This document shows, piece after piece, positions 34,385 through 46,250 of a DNA stretch of 64,000 nt; the first letter of the stretch is position 1; each line of letters starts with the position of its first letter. The DNA is from Cheiracanthium punctorium. Its lineage: Eukaryota; Arthropoda; Arachnida; Araneae; Cheiracanthiidae. The stretch covers positions 62,001 through 126,000 of the forward strand of contig JAWZYV010012518.1 of the NCBI GenBank assembly GCA_038373885.1, written 5' to 3'. The notes under the pieces are model-generated. The model saw nothing but the letters and a program-made list of their open reading frames with translations, ran no database searches and had not been told where the DNA came from. Position numbers and translations under genes: made by a program.

Positions 34385-34605
34385 CATAAAATAATGTTCA
34401 AAGGATCCATTGTGCATATCGAGGCTTGAATGCAAGCTCACGAGGCTAACTGCTCACGTTGCATCAATCTGGTACCCACATAAATAAGCACAGCATGAAG
34501 GGGAGGGACTGAATCCCTTTCTCTTTGTAATTAGGTCTTGACAGATCAATTCTTTTAAACGTTTTCATTGGAAGGAATCCAAAAGTGCCAGATCTGATGA
34601 GCATA
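34385..34605 (-). pseudogene. Mariner-type transposase C-terminal fragment
   Basis: On the minus strand SSDLALLDSF (near 34,600) corresponds to the SPDLTPLDFFLWG segment with the last catalytic acid of mariner-like transposases. LDMHNGSFEHYF (near 34,415-34,385) corresponds to the family's C-terminal CIEANGGHFEHLL-like end. Stops lie between the two and the upstream catalytic residues are missing. Confidence 0.68.
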
Positions 34606-34814
34606 ACGGCCAAGAAACCGAGTCCCCCCCATATCTAATCCAATGTCCAATTTAATGTTTCTAATTGTTTTTTCTTGCACCGGATATGACATCATAATTT
34701 GTTTTACCTATCTTTCTCGAAAACTATGGGTCCTACAGGTGCAGTTCTTTGCGCAGTTTTAATGTACTCCCAGCAAGGAATATGGCTGATTAGAGTTTGG
34801 GCGGTATTTATGGG

Positions 34815-34890
34815 ACACCCTGTATATCATATCAAAATTATTATTGTATTTAAATAATTTTGTATTGTTTATTATTGTATATTATTACGT
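34815..34890. repeat. 75-bp segment also present at 59,929-60,002
   Basis: From ggacaccctgtata through atcaaaattattattgtatt to gtattgtttattattgtata the two places agree closely, covering the mariner tip plus about 60 bp of outer flank. Confidence 0.75.
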
Positions 34891-35033
34891 AATTATATTG
34901 CTGATATGTACTTAAAGTGTATTTAAAAAAATTAAATTGTAAAGTGAAACTTCAACCTTCTTTAAAGCGTATTTTCAAGATATTTGGCGAAATGAAACAA
35001 AATTGATACATGTTACTAAGGATTGGAAGTTGA

Positions 35034-35205
35034 CCCTTTGATGCGCAACCCTTTCCCAATGCTGAAAAAAGGGCAGCCGTTGCCATCGCTCGACTTAACT
35101 ACCAGCAAGATGGCGGAAGATCGAAACGTTCATCGCGTGCCACAGATCTAGAGACCCTTTTTTGACGCAGCTGGCTGTGCCGCATAGCCAGCTGTCGTTA
35201 AAGGG
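35034..35205. mobile_element. piggyBac-like foldback MITE, copy J (short)
   Basis: ccctttgatgcgcaac at the left, preceded by TTGA (mutated TTAA), and ttaaaggg at the right with TTAA at 35,206-35,209. Almost all of the right arm is missing; the element ends just past the centre word cagctgtcg. Confidence 0.75.
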
Positions 35206-35214
35206 TTAAAGCTC

Positions 35215-35400
35215 TCCATCGGAAATAGTGTCTATTCTATATGATTAATGGTTCTGCTATAGGAGCACTCAAAATAATTCCAATGCATTACGCTCAATGG
35301 CAGTTTAGAGACAGGCATCCATTTAAAGCACAATACTATCCTACTATGTAATGTTAGCTAATAGTCCGACGAGGATCGTTTAAATTTAACTAATAATTTT
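35215..35400. repeat. Dispersed repeat, 'caggagcactcaaaa' family
   Basis: ctataggagcactcaaaata and aaagcacaatac match the repeats at 1-480 and 17,925. Confidence 0.5.
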
Positions 35401-36132
35401 TAATAATTATAAAAAATTATGGTATCTATTAGATTAAAATAAAAGCTTATTGTTGATACTTATAAGGACAATTTTAAAAGATATCAGAACTTATTCTATC
35501 TGTATTATTCGTATTTTTAAATTATTCTTAAAAAAAAATAAATAAATAAATAAACTGGAAGCAAGTATGCAGCCTACATACGATCTGGTGCCATCTGCTA
35601 GTTACATTACTTTAGTGAACACGTTTAAAGAATGAATATCGTTCACCAGTCTATATTACAGTGTGTCCAAGACAAATAAATAACAAATGATAATAAAAAG
35701 GATAAAAAACTTTATTTTTTTAGTTACATACATTAAAAGAAAACTGCTGCTCTGTAGTATTATACAAATATTAGTGGGTATTCAGCACAAACACTTGTAC
35801 ATTAAATCAGGTATGCACATATAAAAAGTATAACTCAAACTTTTGTAATCTGATATTGCAGACTTGTAAAATCTACTGCATTTGAATACAAGATAATTTG
35901 ATACATGCTTACATTCATTTAGAAGTTTTATTATCGGAGTAAAGTGAAATAGGTATTGTTTCTACTGAGCTGTTCTTTTATTAAACAGCATATTACAAGT
36001 TCGAAGCAACACAATCATATATCAAAAGTGAAATGAAGAGGAAACTGGGTGATTATCATTGAGAAAATGACCTCAGCAGGGATCCTACCACGATGTAACC
36101 TGAAAACCTTCAGTAGCAGATAAATCATTCTT

Positions 36133-37083
36133 CCCAGACAGCACAGCAAACTTGCAGCAAGCTTGATTTATCAAGTCAATAAACTTGAATTAAGCTTGAA
36201 AATTTCAAGCGTGTAAGCTTAATGCAGGCTTGAATCAAATGTTCTAGTTTACACTTGACCAGCTTGCATTAAGCTTGACATATCAAGCTTGACATAGCAA
36301 GCTTAATTTCAAGCTTAAAAAATTTTCCTAAAAAATAATTTCCTAAATACACGGGGCGCCGGTCGGCGAACTCGCCCCACATATTTTATTTTGCCACGCA
36401 TTTTCCCCTCTACGCTGAAATTTCAATTTAATCTGTTTCCATCAAGCGTCCGCGGCTAGAATAGAACCCGAGACCTTTGGGTTGGGAAGCCAGCGTCCTA
36501 ACAGTTCCGCCAATCTGAGTCGGGCTAATATGACTAAAGTTTGAAGTGACTGTTAGGGTTATCACGCCGTTTTCTGGCCAGATCGATAAGTGGCCGATGT
36601 GTTGATCTGTTTCTTTTATTTTTCCATGGGATGCATCAAAATTAAAATAATGTTATGTGTGATTTAGAGACTCTATTAATAGGGAAATAAACATAATATA
36701 AACTTAACAGCAGCACACGTTTTAAAACTTTCAATATCGCGACACTCATCTTGGGCAATCCTGGCCAAAATCGAGACAAACGACAGATTTTGAAATCAAT
36801 TTCGTAGTATAATTGTATTTTATTTTGAAGAATTTCAATATTTGGAAATATAGAATTTTTTTTTAATTCTATGATCAAGTACATTTATGACTGATGATAA
36901 ATTATTTGTTATGTGGATGTGGATTTCCAAATCAGGCAGTAATCAAGTTGTATTCAAGCTTGACAATTCAAATGACTTCTCCAAGCTTGCTGCAAGATTA
37001 AAATGAATTAAACTGTCAAGCTTGTATTAATACGTCAAATTCAAAGAAATGTCAAGCTTGATTTAAGCTTATGTGCTGTCTGG
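36133..37083. mobile_element. Inverted-repeat element rich in AAGCTT, termini cccagacagcaca
   Basis: cccagacagcaca (36,133-36,145) and its exact inverse tgtgctgtctggg (37,071-37,083) bound the element. Just inside both ends are clusters of caagctt words on both strands, likely transposase-binding repeats. A clear target duplication is not seen. The middle contains a tRNA-like SINE fragment. A further inverted pair (ctaccacgatgtaac near 36,087; gttaacatcgtggtag near 37,503) lies outside it. Confidence 0.7.
36430..36525 (-). mobile_element. tRNA-like SINE fragment of another family
   Basis: The minus strand gives attggcggaactgttagga, an anticodon-arm-like ctggcttcccaaccc and tctcgggttctattct, in the order A region, anticodon arm, B box. 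The anticodon stem does not pair well, so this is not a functional tRNA gene. Confidence 0.5.
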
Positions 37084-38712
37084 GTTTCCCCCCTCATGAC
37101 GTCGCATTTCGAAAGAGCTTCTCTGTGCTCTACCACGAAGATAACGAAATCGTTCCGATATCGAAATCATACTGTTCTTTAACCACGACAGGGTAAAAGC
37201 ACGTGAGATGTTCTTTCCAATATGTTAGGATACAAAACAACGGATGGATTTTATTATGTGTATTATGGAGTGCTATGCACTCTTATAAAAGTGCGCAAAC
37301 ATGGGAATCCCAAAAGTCTAGTAACTGACAACAAAAACCCCCCTTCTTTGATCGATGTCCATCACCCTGCTCTCGGAAGAAAAATGAGTAAGTAGTGTGT
37401 TTGATTAGTTGATCTCTCCCATTACTGCAAGAATCTCGCTTTCTTTAGACGCAATTTATGGTTGCAGTGTCAAATTGAAATATCCGTTGCTAATACGCTC
37501 CGTTAACATCGTGGTAGGGCCAAAGATAAGAGTCCCAAATGCTGATGCATGTTGAATTTGGAATTAATACTTGAATTTTGTACGACGATTTTCGACTATC
37601 ACATTTATACATTCTGACAGACACCCTTTAAAAAATTAAATGTTTTCTCCTGAGGTAAGACTTTAACCCTCAGAACTTGAGATATCTGGTATAATCGTCT
37701 TCGTTTACGCTATAAACGAAAACAATACCTTGGCTTTGCATTAGGTCACATTAAACCGTCCTTAATAAGAACTTAAATAAAACCAGTATTTTCAAAAAAC
37801 TGATGACTTGTGCCGTTCAAGCTTGTTTATGTGAAATGCATAAGGTCATACATGTCGTGCACATCAAATACGTTACATATACCTTTTGTAAAAAATATTA
37901 AACTGGCACGTCTGTGAAAAAAAAAAAAGAAAAGAAAAGAAAGAAAGAAAGAAATAACTTCTAAATGAGATTTTATCTCGCCTGAGTGGATGGCAAAAAA
38001 ATACTTTTACAAGAGTTATTTTTATGTAGGCACTCAGGTTACGGATAAAATATACTCAAAAATTGATTCGTATTAGAGTAATTTCATATTTTCTACACAA
38101 CAGCGAAAAGATAAAGGAACACTAAAAATCATGAGATTGCTCAATCAATAAAACATACAAAAGAAGCATCATATAATAAATCATATGAAACGTGCCTGAA
38201 GACCACTGAATTAAGCAGTTAGACTTTTGATCGAAACATAATTTAAAAACATAAAACGAACTTCAAAAAGAAATCCATGAACGTATCCAAGGAGTAGGCC
38301 TGAGTTCAGCCGAAATTTGGATTTTTGTTAATTGCTGTCAATAATCAAGCCTTTTTGCAAAACATTCCACCTTCCGAGTTGAACTTTTTATATTTTTTTC
38401 CTTGGTCACTTGCCTGGAGAGACCAATATAATCAAACCTCGACATAGCAGTCCTCGAGAAAGCAAAGTAACTATGATTGTCCAGTTAAAAATTACTTTTT
38501 TTTTTTACTAATCCAAGTATCGTTTTTGCAATATTGCTATGACACAATTTACTATTAGTGTCAATACACTGGCATCATACTTTACAATGTCTCGCAAAGA
38601 TAAAAATTTTAAAAGATCTCAGTAAAAAGATGAACATGCTGCAAAGACGCAGTGTATGCAGTACCTCAAATGTCGTAACGAAAAATTCGAGTGTGCCTCA
38701 AAGAACATGAAG
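37084..38712. other. Spacer with a TATA-like site and an AAAG microsatellite
   Basis: A tataaaag motif at 37,285-37,292 lies 9 bp before an ATG that opens only six codons. An (AAAG)n tract lies at about 37,920-37,955, and a pogo-like aacctcgacatagcagtcct near 38,435. No gene is supported. Confidence 0.4.
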
Positions 38713-40974
38713 ATACATAGCTCTAAATATTAAAAACTTAAAATAGGAATACCATAGAAAACGCAAGAGTAACAACATCAGCTAAGTAGATATTTTTCAA
38801 ATTTCAGTAATATTCAAACATACTGTAACAATAATGATAAACATAGATGGGAAAGAAAAAACATAATATAAACATACATAGCTCTAAATATTAAAAACTT
38901 AAAATAGGAATACCATAGAAAAGGCAAGAATAACAACATCAGCTAAGTAGATATTTTTCAAATTTCAGTAATATTCAAACATACTGTAACAATAATGATA
39001 AACATAGATGGGAAAGAAAAAACATAATATAAACATACATAGCTCTAAAATATTAAAAACTTAAAATAGGAATACCATAGAAAAGGCAAGAATAACAACA
39101 TCAGCTAAGTAGATATTTTTCAAATTTCAGTAATATTCAAACATACTGTAACAATAATGATAAACATAGATGGGAAAGAAAAATCATAATATAAACATAC
39201 ATAGCTCTAAATATTAAAAACTTAAAATAGGAATACCATAGAAAAGGCAAGAATAACAACATCAGCTAAGTAGATATTTTTCAAATTTCAGTAATATTCA
39301 AACATACTGTAACAATAATGATAAACATAGATGGGAAAGAAAAAACATAATATAAACATACATAGCTCTAAATATTAAAAACTTAAAATAGGAATACCAT
39401 AGAAAAGGCAAGAATAACAATATCAGCTAAGTAGATATTTTTCAAATTTCAGTAATATTCAAACATACTGTAACAATAATGATAAACATAGATGGAAAAG
39501 AAAAAACTTAATATAAACATACATAGCTCTAAATATTAAAAACTTAAAACAGGAATACCATAGAAAAGGCAAGAGTAACAACATCAGCTAAGTAGATATC
39601 TTTCAAATTTCTGTAATATTCAAACATACTGTAACAATAATGATAAACATAGATGGGAAAAAAAAAACATAATATAAACATACATAGCTCTAAATATTAA
39701 AAACTTAAAATAGGAATACCATAGAAAAGGCAAGAATAACAACATCAGCTAAGTAGATATTTTTCAAATTTCAGTAATATTCAAACATACTGTAACAATA
39801 ATGATAAACATAGATGGGAAAGAAAAAACATAATATAAACATACATAGCTCTAAAATATTAAAAACTTAAAATAGGAATACCATAGAAAAGGCAAGAATA
39901 ACAACATCAGCTAAGTAGATATTTTTCAAATTTCAGTAATATTCAAACATACTGTAACAATAATGATAAACATAGATGGGAAAGAAAAATCATAATATAA
40001 ACATACATAGCTCTAAATATTAAAAACTTAAAATAGGAATACCATAGAAAAGGCAAGAATAACAACATCAGCTAAGTAGATATTTTTCAAATTTCAGTAA
40101 TATTCAAACATACTGTAACAATAATGATAAACATAGATGGGAAAGAAAAAACATAATATAAACATACATAGCTCTAAATATTAAAAACTTAAAATAGGAA
40201 TACCATAGAAAAGGCAAGAATAACAACATCAGCTAAGTAGATATTTTTCAAATTTCAGTAATATTCAAACATACTGTAACAATAATGATAAACATAGATG
40301 GGAAAGAAAAAACTTAATATAAACATACATAGCTCTAAATATTAAAAACTTAAAACAGGAATACCATAGAAAAGGCAAGAGTAACAACATCAGCTAAGTA
40401 GATATCTTTCAAATTTCTGTAATATTCAAACATACTGTAACAATAATGATAAACATAGATGGGAAAGAAAAAACATAATATAAACATACATAGCTCTAAA
40501 TATTAAAAACTTAAAATAGGAATACCATAGAAAAGGCAAGAATAACAACATCAGCTAAGTAGATATTTTTCAAATTTCAGTAATATTCAAACATACTGTA
40601 ACAATAATGATAAACATAGATGGGAAAGAAAAAACTTAATATAAACATACATAGCTCTAAATATTAAAAACTTAAAACAGGAATACCATAGAAAAGGCAA
40701 GAGTAACAACATCAGCTAAGTAGATATCTTTCAAATTTCTGTAATATTCAAACATACTGTAACAATAATGATAAACATAGATGGGAAAGAAAAAACATAA
40801 TATAAACATACATAGCTCTAAATATTAAAAACTTAAAATAGGAATACCATAGAAAAGGCAAGAATAACAACATCAGCTAAGTAGATATTTTTCTAATTTC
40901 AGTAATATTCAAACATACTGTAACAATAATGATAAACATAGATGGGAAAGAAAAAACATAATATAAACATACAT
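38713..40974. repeat. 161-bp satellite array, 14 units, with higher-order structure
   Basis: gctctaaa recurs at 38,720, 38,881, 39,042, 39,204, 39,365, 39,526, 39,687, 39,848, 40,010, 40,171, 40,332, 40,493, 40,654 and 40,815, a 161-bp period (162 where an extra A occurs). Units are nearly identical. Variant marks (extra A in units 3 and 8; ttaaaacagga in units 6, 11 and 13; aaatcataat before units 4 and 9) show repeated blocks. No frame or transcription signal is evident. Confidence 0.95.
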
Positions 40975-41879
40975 TATGACTATAAGACTAGACCACAAAG
41001 TCTCATGACCGTATAATGTCGTTCTTGTTTAAACCTTATAAATTTCCATATTAGTTGAAGTTAGACACCTGGCACAATGATATCAAAAGTTAATTTAACA
41101 TACGGAAACCACTTGTTTATAACAACAAATTAATGACAGTTAAAATATGGGTAATTCCTACTTTAGGACCCCACTCCGCCAAGTTGGTGATAAATGCATA
41201 AATGTGGTGACCTTGATGACTTTCTGTGAATATAATGCAATCCTTGTGAAGGCCGCCATTTTGATCCCCGGGGATATGATTTTATAAAGGTGTAATTGCA
41301 GATGAAAGAAAATTCTAGTGTTTACATCTATGTATATATAAATATGCTAAGCAAAACCTTTGTGTCCCTTTTGCAGCGCACTGCTCGAACGGATGACCGT
41401 GAAATTCGGCACAGTTAAAGATCGTATGGAGTAGTTTGTGCGAATGTTAAAATTTTTGTGTAGTATGCTATTGCACCGTAAAAAATTAGAGAAGTCATTT
41501 GGCACGCAGTATTTCGCGCCAAGTCGGGCGATGGTTCCATTGTTGTGTCAATTTTGAAATAACAACACTTAGTTTCAGCAGTACTATAGGGTTATAGTAT
41601 TACAACAAAATTTGCAAAAAGAGGAATTATTATCCAGTTTGGTGATACACCAATGACTAAAATATGCTTTAGAAATGTGCTTGGCGACTTTTTTTAGACG
41701 GCGATAAGTGCGCGAACTGTTGTAAATTCTATCTTTTAAAGCTGTGCAAAAACCTTGGAGGAGAGAATAATATTTAACAATTCGTTCCTCTAAGGGAAAA
41801 ACGAACCGCTCAGGGCAGGTCGCTATCCAAGAAACGATACTCAGAAACGCGGCAATTCGAAATTTTCTTCAGAATCTCC

Positions 41880-42080
41880 CGCCAGGTAGTATGCCAAAGC
41901 AAATTTCCTCCAAAAATATTATTGAAGAAATACCTCAGCAATTAAGAGGGAATGAAAATAATATTATTAATGAAGTGTATTGAAGTGTTTCCGAAAACAT
42001 ACTCTCTGATAACATATTGAAGTCAGTTATAATAGAACCCAAAAATGATGATTGAACTTTTATTAATGTTGGCTTAATCG
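41880..42080 (+). pseudogene. Possible Helitron helicase middle fragment
   Basis: The plus strand reads SENILSDNILKSVIIEPKND followed by a stop. Together with the nearby C-terminal fragment it fits the 'RAIL-PKNxDVxxIN' stretch of Helitron Pif1-type helicases. Frames are broken on both sides. Confidence 0.4.
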
Positions 42081-42559
42081 AATATCTGATAAATAGAGAA
42101 CATTTAACCGTAGCTGCGATTAAATAATTTGCCATAAAGAAATCAGTAACTATCCAGTAGAGTTTTTAAATTCCTTGACTGTGAGTGTTTTTTTTTTTTT
42201 TTTTTTTTTTTTTTTTGGTTTGCCGGGAGCAAGTGAAAATTGCCAAATAATTGTGATCTGCGAAAAATGCTTATAAACCTAAAGCGATTTCCAGTACATA
42301 ATTGTTTATCCCTTTCCATATTTTGGAAGTTTAATTTAATTTCGTATTTTTATTAAATTCCACACGTTTTCAGAAATTCCCCATTATGTAACCAATAAGC
42401 ACACAAATTTCTTTTTAGTATATTGATATTTTTGTATTATTGAATTCTGTATCTAAATACTATTTTGCATGAGGATTAAAATTTCCGCCTTTTTTTTTTG
42501 GGGGGGGGGGAAGACAATGTTTTCAGAAGTAGTCTTCAAACGTTTCCCAGAAAAAACAG

Positions 42560-42870
42560 TTGGCGGGATTTGCACCTGGCTAACAGAAAAATACCATATT
42601 TTGCCTCCACATAGCATCGTTAGTAAATTGCATATAGTAAATTGCATCGTTATACTAATAAGAAACTTAAATACAAAGAAAGCATTAGTCAATGGAACAG
42701 GAATGCGCATCAAGTTTATACATCGTAATGCTACTGATTGCGAAGTTTGAACTGGAACCGCAGGCAATAAAATAATTTTAATTCCACTTATAAAATATTG
42801 TGGTACTGTTTTACCATATTTTTTCAAAAAACTCAATTTCCAAATATACCTGCATCAGTGATGCCTCAGC
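42560..42870 (+). pseudogene. Helitron Pif1-like helicase, C-terminal fragment
   Basis: In one frame come LPPHSIVSKLHIVNCIVILI, RNLNTKKALVNGTGMRIKFI, HRNATDCEV, a TGA at 42,748, and then TGTAGNKIILIPLIKYCG. This is the signature 'LPPH...G..VMLLRNLN...GLCNGTRL...G..I.IPRI' near the end of Helitron replication helicases. An insertion-like duplication lies around 42,628-42,650. The in-frame stop and missing N-terminal Rep and helicase motifs make it non-functional. The live protein unwinds DNA in rolling-circle transposition. Confidence 0.85.
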
Positions 42871-42960
42871 AAGTAGAATTGAATCATTCGACTTTTTAAG
42901 ATTTGATATCTCTAAATATAATAGGCCTTTAGCTCAATTTTCGGAGGGGGCCCACTAGAC

Positions 42961-44608
42961 ATTTTAGATTAGCTTAAATTGTTCAAAATGCAAACTGAAT
43001 GTGCGAAATCTAAGGTCGGTAGAGGGAGATGACCCTATGACCCACTCGCTAGAGCTGCCTTTGCATTTAGCAAAATATAATAGAGTTTTTACAAAAACAC
43101 CGTCTTCACAGAAAAGTGTGGTGGTTGTAAAGTAAAATTGTACAAAAGTGGTCACTAAAAATAGATATAGTCTCCTAGTCAAGGTGGTCACTTTAGTAGG
43201 TTCCGGTGTATATGGAATGGTGAGACATATTATTTGACGGAAGAACTTTATTCACACTCAAATTTAAAAAATTAATGCTTTATGGTCGAATTTCGACCAC
43301 TGGTAGACAACTAGTTTTTAAAAATTCGTTTTAGATTTCAAATGAATTTGTTTTAATTCTTGCGAGTGCAAGGTGAGCCTGTTTTGATAATGATTTAACT
43401 AAGGTATGATTGTCGCTGAAACGAAATTCTAGCGTTTAGATTTTTAAAAATTCGCTTTAGATCTCTGAAAATTCGTTCGAAAATCTAAAAAAAAAAAAAA
43501 AATTTTTTTAAATGAATTAAAAAAAAGGAATAGACGAAAAATGCAACTGAAAAATAGTTTACTTCAAAAAACTGTACTGTTCGACAGGGCATGCTGTTTT
43601 TTTTTATTTTTTAATATTTCACAGTGCTTTCAAATATGTTCTTTTTTTTTTCATGCTCATTGCTAACTTATGTACATTTTCCCATAATGTCTCCGGGAAC
43701 GTTGCAACTCTTAGTGACAAGAAGGGGAAATGCGCCAAATTGGCGATTTTTGAAATCGCACCAAGTGGGATTCTAAAGTAAGAATTAACCAAAACATGGA
43801 CAGCTACTTACATATAAATTTATAGTTTTTTTTTTTTTTTTTTTTTGTACTTACGCTTTATGCCGTCGACCGTACCAGACTGGCATTCATTATTTTGGTA
43901 GTCAAAACACATAGAGCTGGCAGGATTATAAATGATGATGTAAAGTAAGTAAATGGCTGTATTTAATAAATGAAAAAGGTAACAAAGTAACACTAGTACC
44001 AGAGAATTGCGAACTGTTCTACTTCATATGCAATTAATCGCAGACTGGGGATAAAAAATAATTGGCAAAACTGGTCAACGGTATAATACGTAAACATCCA
44101 TATATTTAACAGAGTATCAATAAACAATCGCTGCATATAGATAGCACAGGACTTCACTTCCATGCTTTTAAAATCATATTTTATTTTATACCTGAACTTA
44201 TCATTATAATAGGGAAAACGTAGTCCGATCCATCCCAACCAAACGCCAGAAACGTATGCCTCAGCAAATATTGTTTCTGTTCGAATTCACCTTTGTCACG
44301 TGACTTGAGCTCTAGGAATATATCATAATCTGTATGGCAGTATATCACCGCAATATTACCTTGCAAAACTCGCATTTCCTAAAAATTAGCGCACTTTTAA
44401 AACCTACGATGACTTTTCTTCAAGGTTATGCGTCGGAATTCAGAAAGCAAAGATCAGTTACACGAACAGTTAACTTTTCAAGAATTATTTTTTTATCAGT
44501 TTCGTAAGAATATGAGTGGAACGTGCAGTGGAACGTGCCTTGCGTGACCTTCAAACTGATCATTTCAGAAGAGTCCTACTCACTTTACATTAGTTTAGTC
44601 TCAACTGC
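42961..44608. other. AT-rich spacer, no gene recognised
   Basis: Contains homopolymer tracts (43,490-43,510; 43,830-43,847). Two overlapping minus-strand frames of 64 and 81 codons at 43,993-44,375 have no recognisable motif and no convincing splice context. Confidence 0.4.
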
Positions 44609-44612
44609 TTAA

Positions 44613-44754
44613 CCCTTTAAAAGGCGCGCATTTTCACATCAATATAGATGATCAACTGGATAGACTGTGCAACGCTGAAAAAGTGCATCTTTTTATCTGA
44701 ACCTTTGTGCTGAAATAAAGTGGTTTCAGGGGGCAAACATCGCCTATCAAAGAG
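44613..44754. mobile_element. piggyBac-like foldback MITE, copy M, decayed
   Basis: TTAA (44,609-44,612) precedes ccctttaaaaggcgcgc, and cgcctatcaaagag precedes TTAA (44,755-44,758). gatcaactggatagactgtg is a decayed form of the arm's aacagctggatagattgccc. Confidence 0.6.
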
Positions 44755-44758
44755 TTAA

Positions 44759-45214
44759 GATGACAACAGAAATTAAGCATACGTATGTTTTATATGAATT
44801 TCTCAGTAAACTAACTCTTAATTAAAGTCCTCACAAATGCCATTACACAAAAAAAATATATAATTCAACATAAAATATTGATTATTCATAGAAAAATTAT
44901 GTTGTACATTAGTTATTTAAAATGTTCAAGTTCCATTTTTCTTCATTGGCAGCAAAGCAATTTTTTCTAATAAGATACACGTTAGACCTAAAATAAAATT
45001 TAGTCGTGGTCCTAAGCACTCGCTGAAAATATGAAGAATAAATTCGAACAGTCAAAATGCTATCCTCCATCCTCAAACTAATGATAATACTTTAAATTCA
45101 GAATAGGACTACCAGTCGTATTTTAAACTTACTTCATGTCGAATAACTAAACAGGTTCTAAACCTCTCTAGAGACTGTAAAGATTTTCTGGTTAAACAGT
45201 ACAAAAAGTAATAA
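44759..45214. other. Spacer before the LTR element, nothing recognised
   Basis: AT-rich DNA with no supported frame or terminus. The last four bases, ATAA (45,211-45,214), are the left target duplication of the retrotransposon. Confidence 0.5.
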
Positions 45215-45491
45215 TGTAGCGCGCCTCCTATATCATTTTTCTTTCATGCGACGCTCCCCCTGCCGGCGAGAGAACGTTCGTTCCTCTCTCTCTTCGCTCG
45301 CGTATTCGCGCGTAGCATCTACCGTATGTTCTGAGATAGTGATTATTCATTCTAAATGTAACTTGTGTGTTGTAACCGTTGTTCTCGTTAGTAAAATGTG
45401 TTGTTGTCTCAAGTGGTCTGTTTTCATGGAATGATCTACGTCTTTTTCCTTACGCCCCTGCTCTCTGCCCCAAAGCTAGCCGACCGGCACA
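45215..45491 (+). repeat. Left LTR
   Basis: Begins tgtagcgcgcctcc and ends accggcaca. It holds the element's promoter and polyadenylation signals by position; no clear TATA box is seen. It differs from the right LTR at one place (gtaaccgttg here, gtaacccttg there). Confidence 0.95.
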
Positions 45492-45493
45492 AA

Positions 45494-45511
45494 TGGCGCC
45501 CAACGTGGGGC
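45494..45511 (+). other. Primer-binding site, tRNA-Lys type
   Basis: tggcgcccaacgtggggc, two bases after the LTR, matches the form complementary to the 3' end of tRNA-Lys(1,2) as used by several retroelements. Minus-strand DNA synthesis would start here. Confidence 0.88.
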
Positions 45512-46250
45512 CCGAATGATGACAAAGGATATATCTGCAGATAAGTGATTTTCACTTCTTTTTGATCAAGCACTCGAGGAACTTTCTTAATTTTGTCATC
45601 CTGGCAAATATAAGAAAAATTTTGGTTTAGAATTCACCCTGAATTCAGTTCATTCTGATCATCCGGATCGAAGAAAATACTTGTTTAGCTTTGTTTTGAT
45701 CATCCAGATCAAATTTAATATACGTATGCTAGTTCCTTTGGTGCCTGAAGCTTGAAAATCTGAATAATTTTCATATCTGAATTCTAAGTTTTGAAAAGAA
45801 AGGAAAAATGTTTTTTCATCCTGAAAAAAAGTTGTTCTCAAGAATTTCGTTTTCACCCTGAAAACTATAAGAGTATAATAATTCGCATCTGTCAAGTGTT
45901 TATTTTTCTGCTTTCTGTTCTCAGCAGACAGATGTGCTGACTTTTGACGCCGTTGCCGCTAATAAAGTTTTGTTTTGTCTTGAGCTGTAGACATTGTATA
46001 AGGTGAATCAGTGATCTCATTTTATTTTATTCTGTTGTTGTTTAAAAGAAGATAAACTTAATTTCAAAGCTTATTGCTTTAAAGAGAATCAAGGTTCTTA
46101 TTTGAGTAGATTTATCTAGTAATTGAACTATACTTTAAATGGAATTGTTATTCATGTGCCGAAGTGTTTTCAAAAATTTTATTTTTGGTTAAATGAATAA
46201 ATTGGTATAAATACATTTAGAGAATATTTAGATATTATAAAAGTTGAATT

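Larger units (their letters stand above)
32605..34822 (-). mobile_element. Mariner-like element carrying a nested stack of insertions
   Basis: The left end cagagagtcccataaatacc and the inverse right end ggtatttatgggacaccctg (34,803-34,822) start ~170-bp arms, with TA on both sides. The left arm is split by the hAT element at 32,632-34,207 and resumes unchanged at 34,208. A transposase remnant on the minus strand lies near the right side. Confidence 0.82.
41327..42960 (+). mobile_element. Autonomous-type Helitron, decayed
   Basis: A TC start (tctatgtatatataaatatg) with Helitron-like 5' wording opens the region, and two helicase fragments follow on the same strand. The 3' CTRRT end was not located, so the right limit is approximate. 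A long poly-T tract (42,188-42,217) lies between the fragments. Confidence 0.6.

Noticed and set aside
36430..36525. Possible functional tRNA gene on the minus strand
   Set aside because: The B-box-like part is present but the anticodon and acceptor stems do not pair; it is a SINE fragment.
37285..37330. TATA box and start codon of a new gene
   Set aside because: tataaaag is present, but the ATG after it opens only six codons and the spacing is too short for a normal promoter and 5' UTR.
38713..40974. Possible CRISPR-like array
   Set aside because: The whole 161-bp unit is repeated with no unique spacers, in a eukaryotic context; it is a satellite.
42453..42836. 127-codon minus-strand frame
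   Set aside because: It lies opposite the recognisable Helitron helicase fragment and has no motif of its own.
43993..44375. Overlapping minus-strand frames of 64 and 81 codons
   Set aside because: Hydrophobic, AT-rich peptides with no recognised family and no paired splice sites that I can defend.
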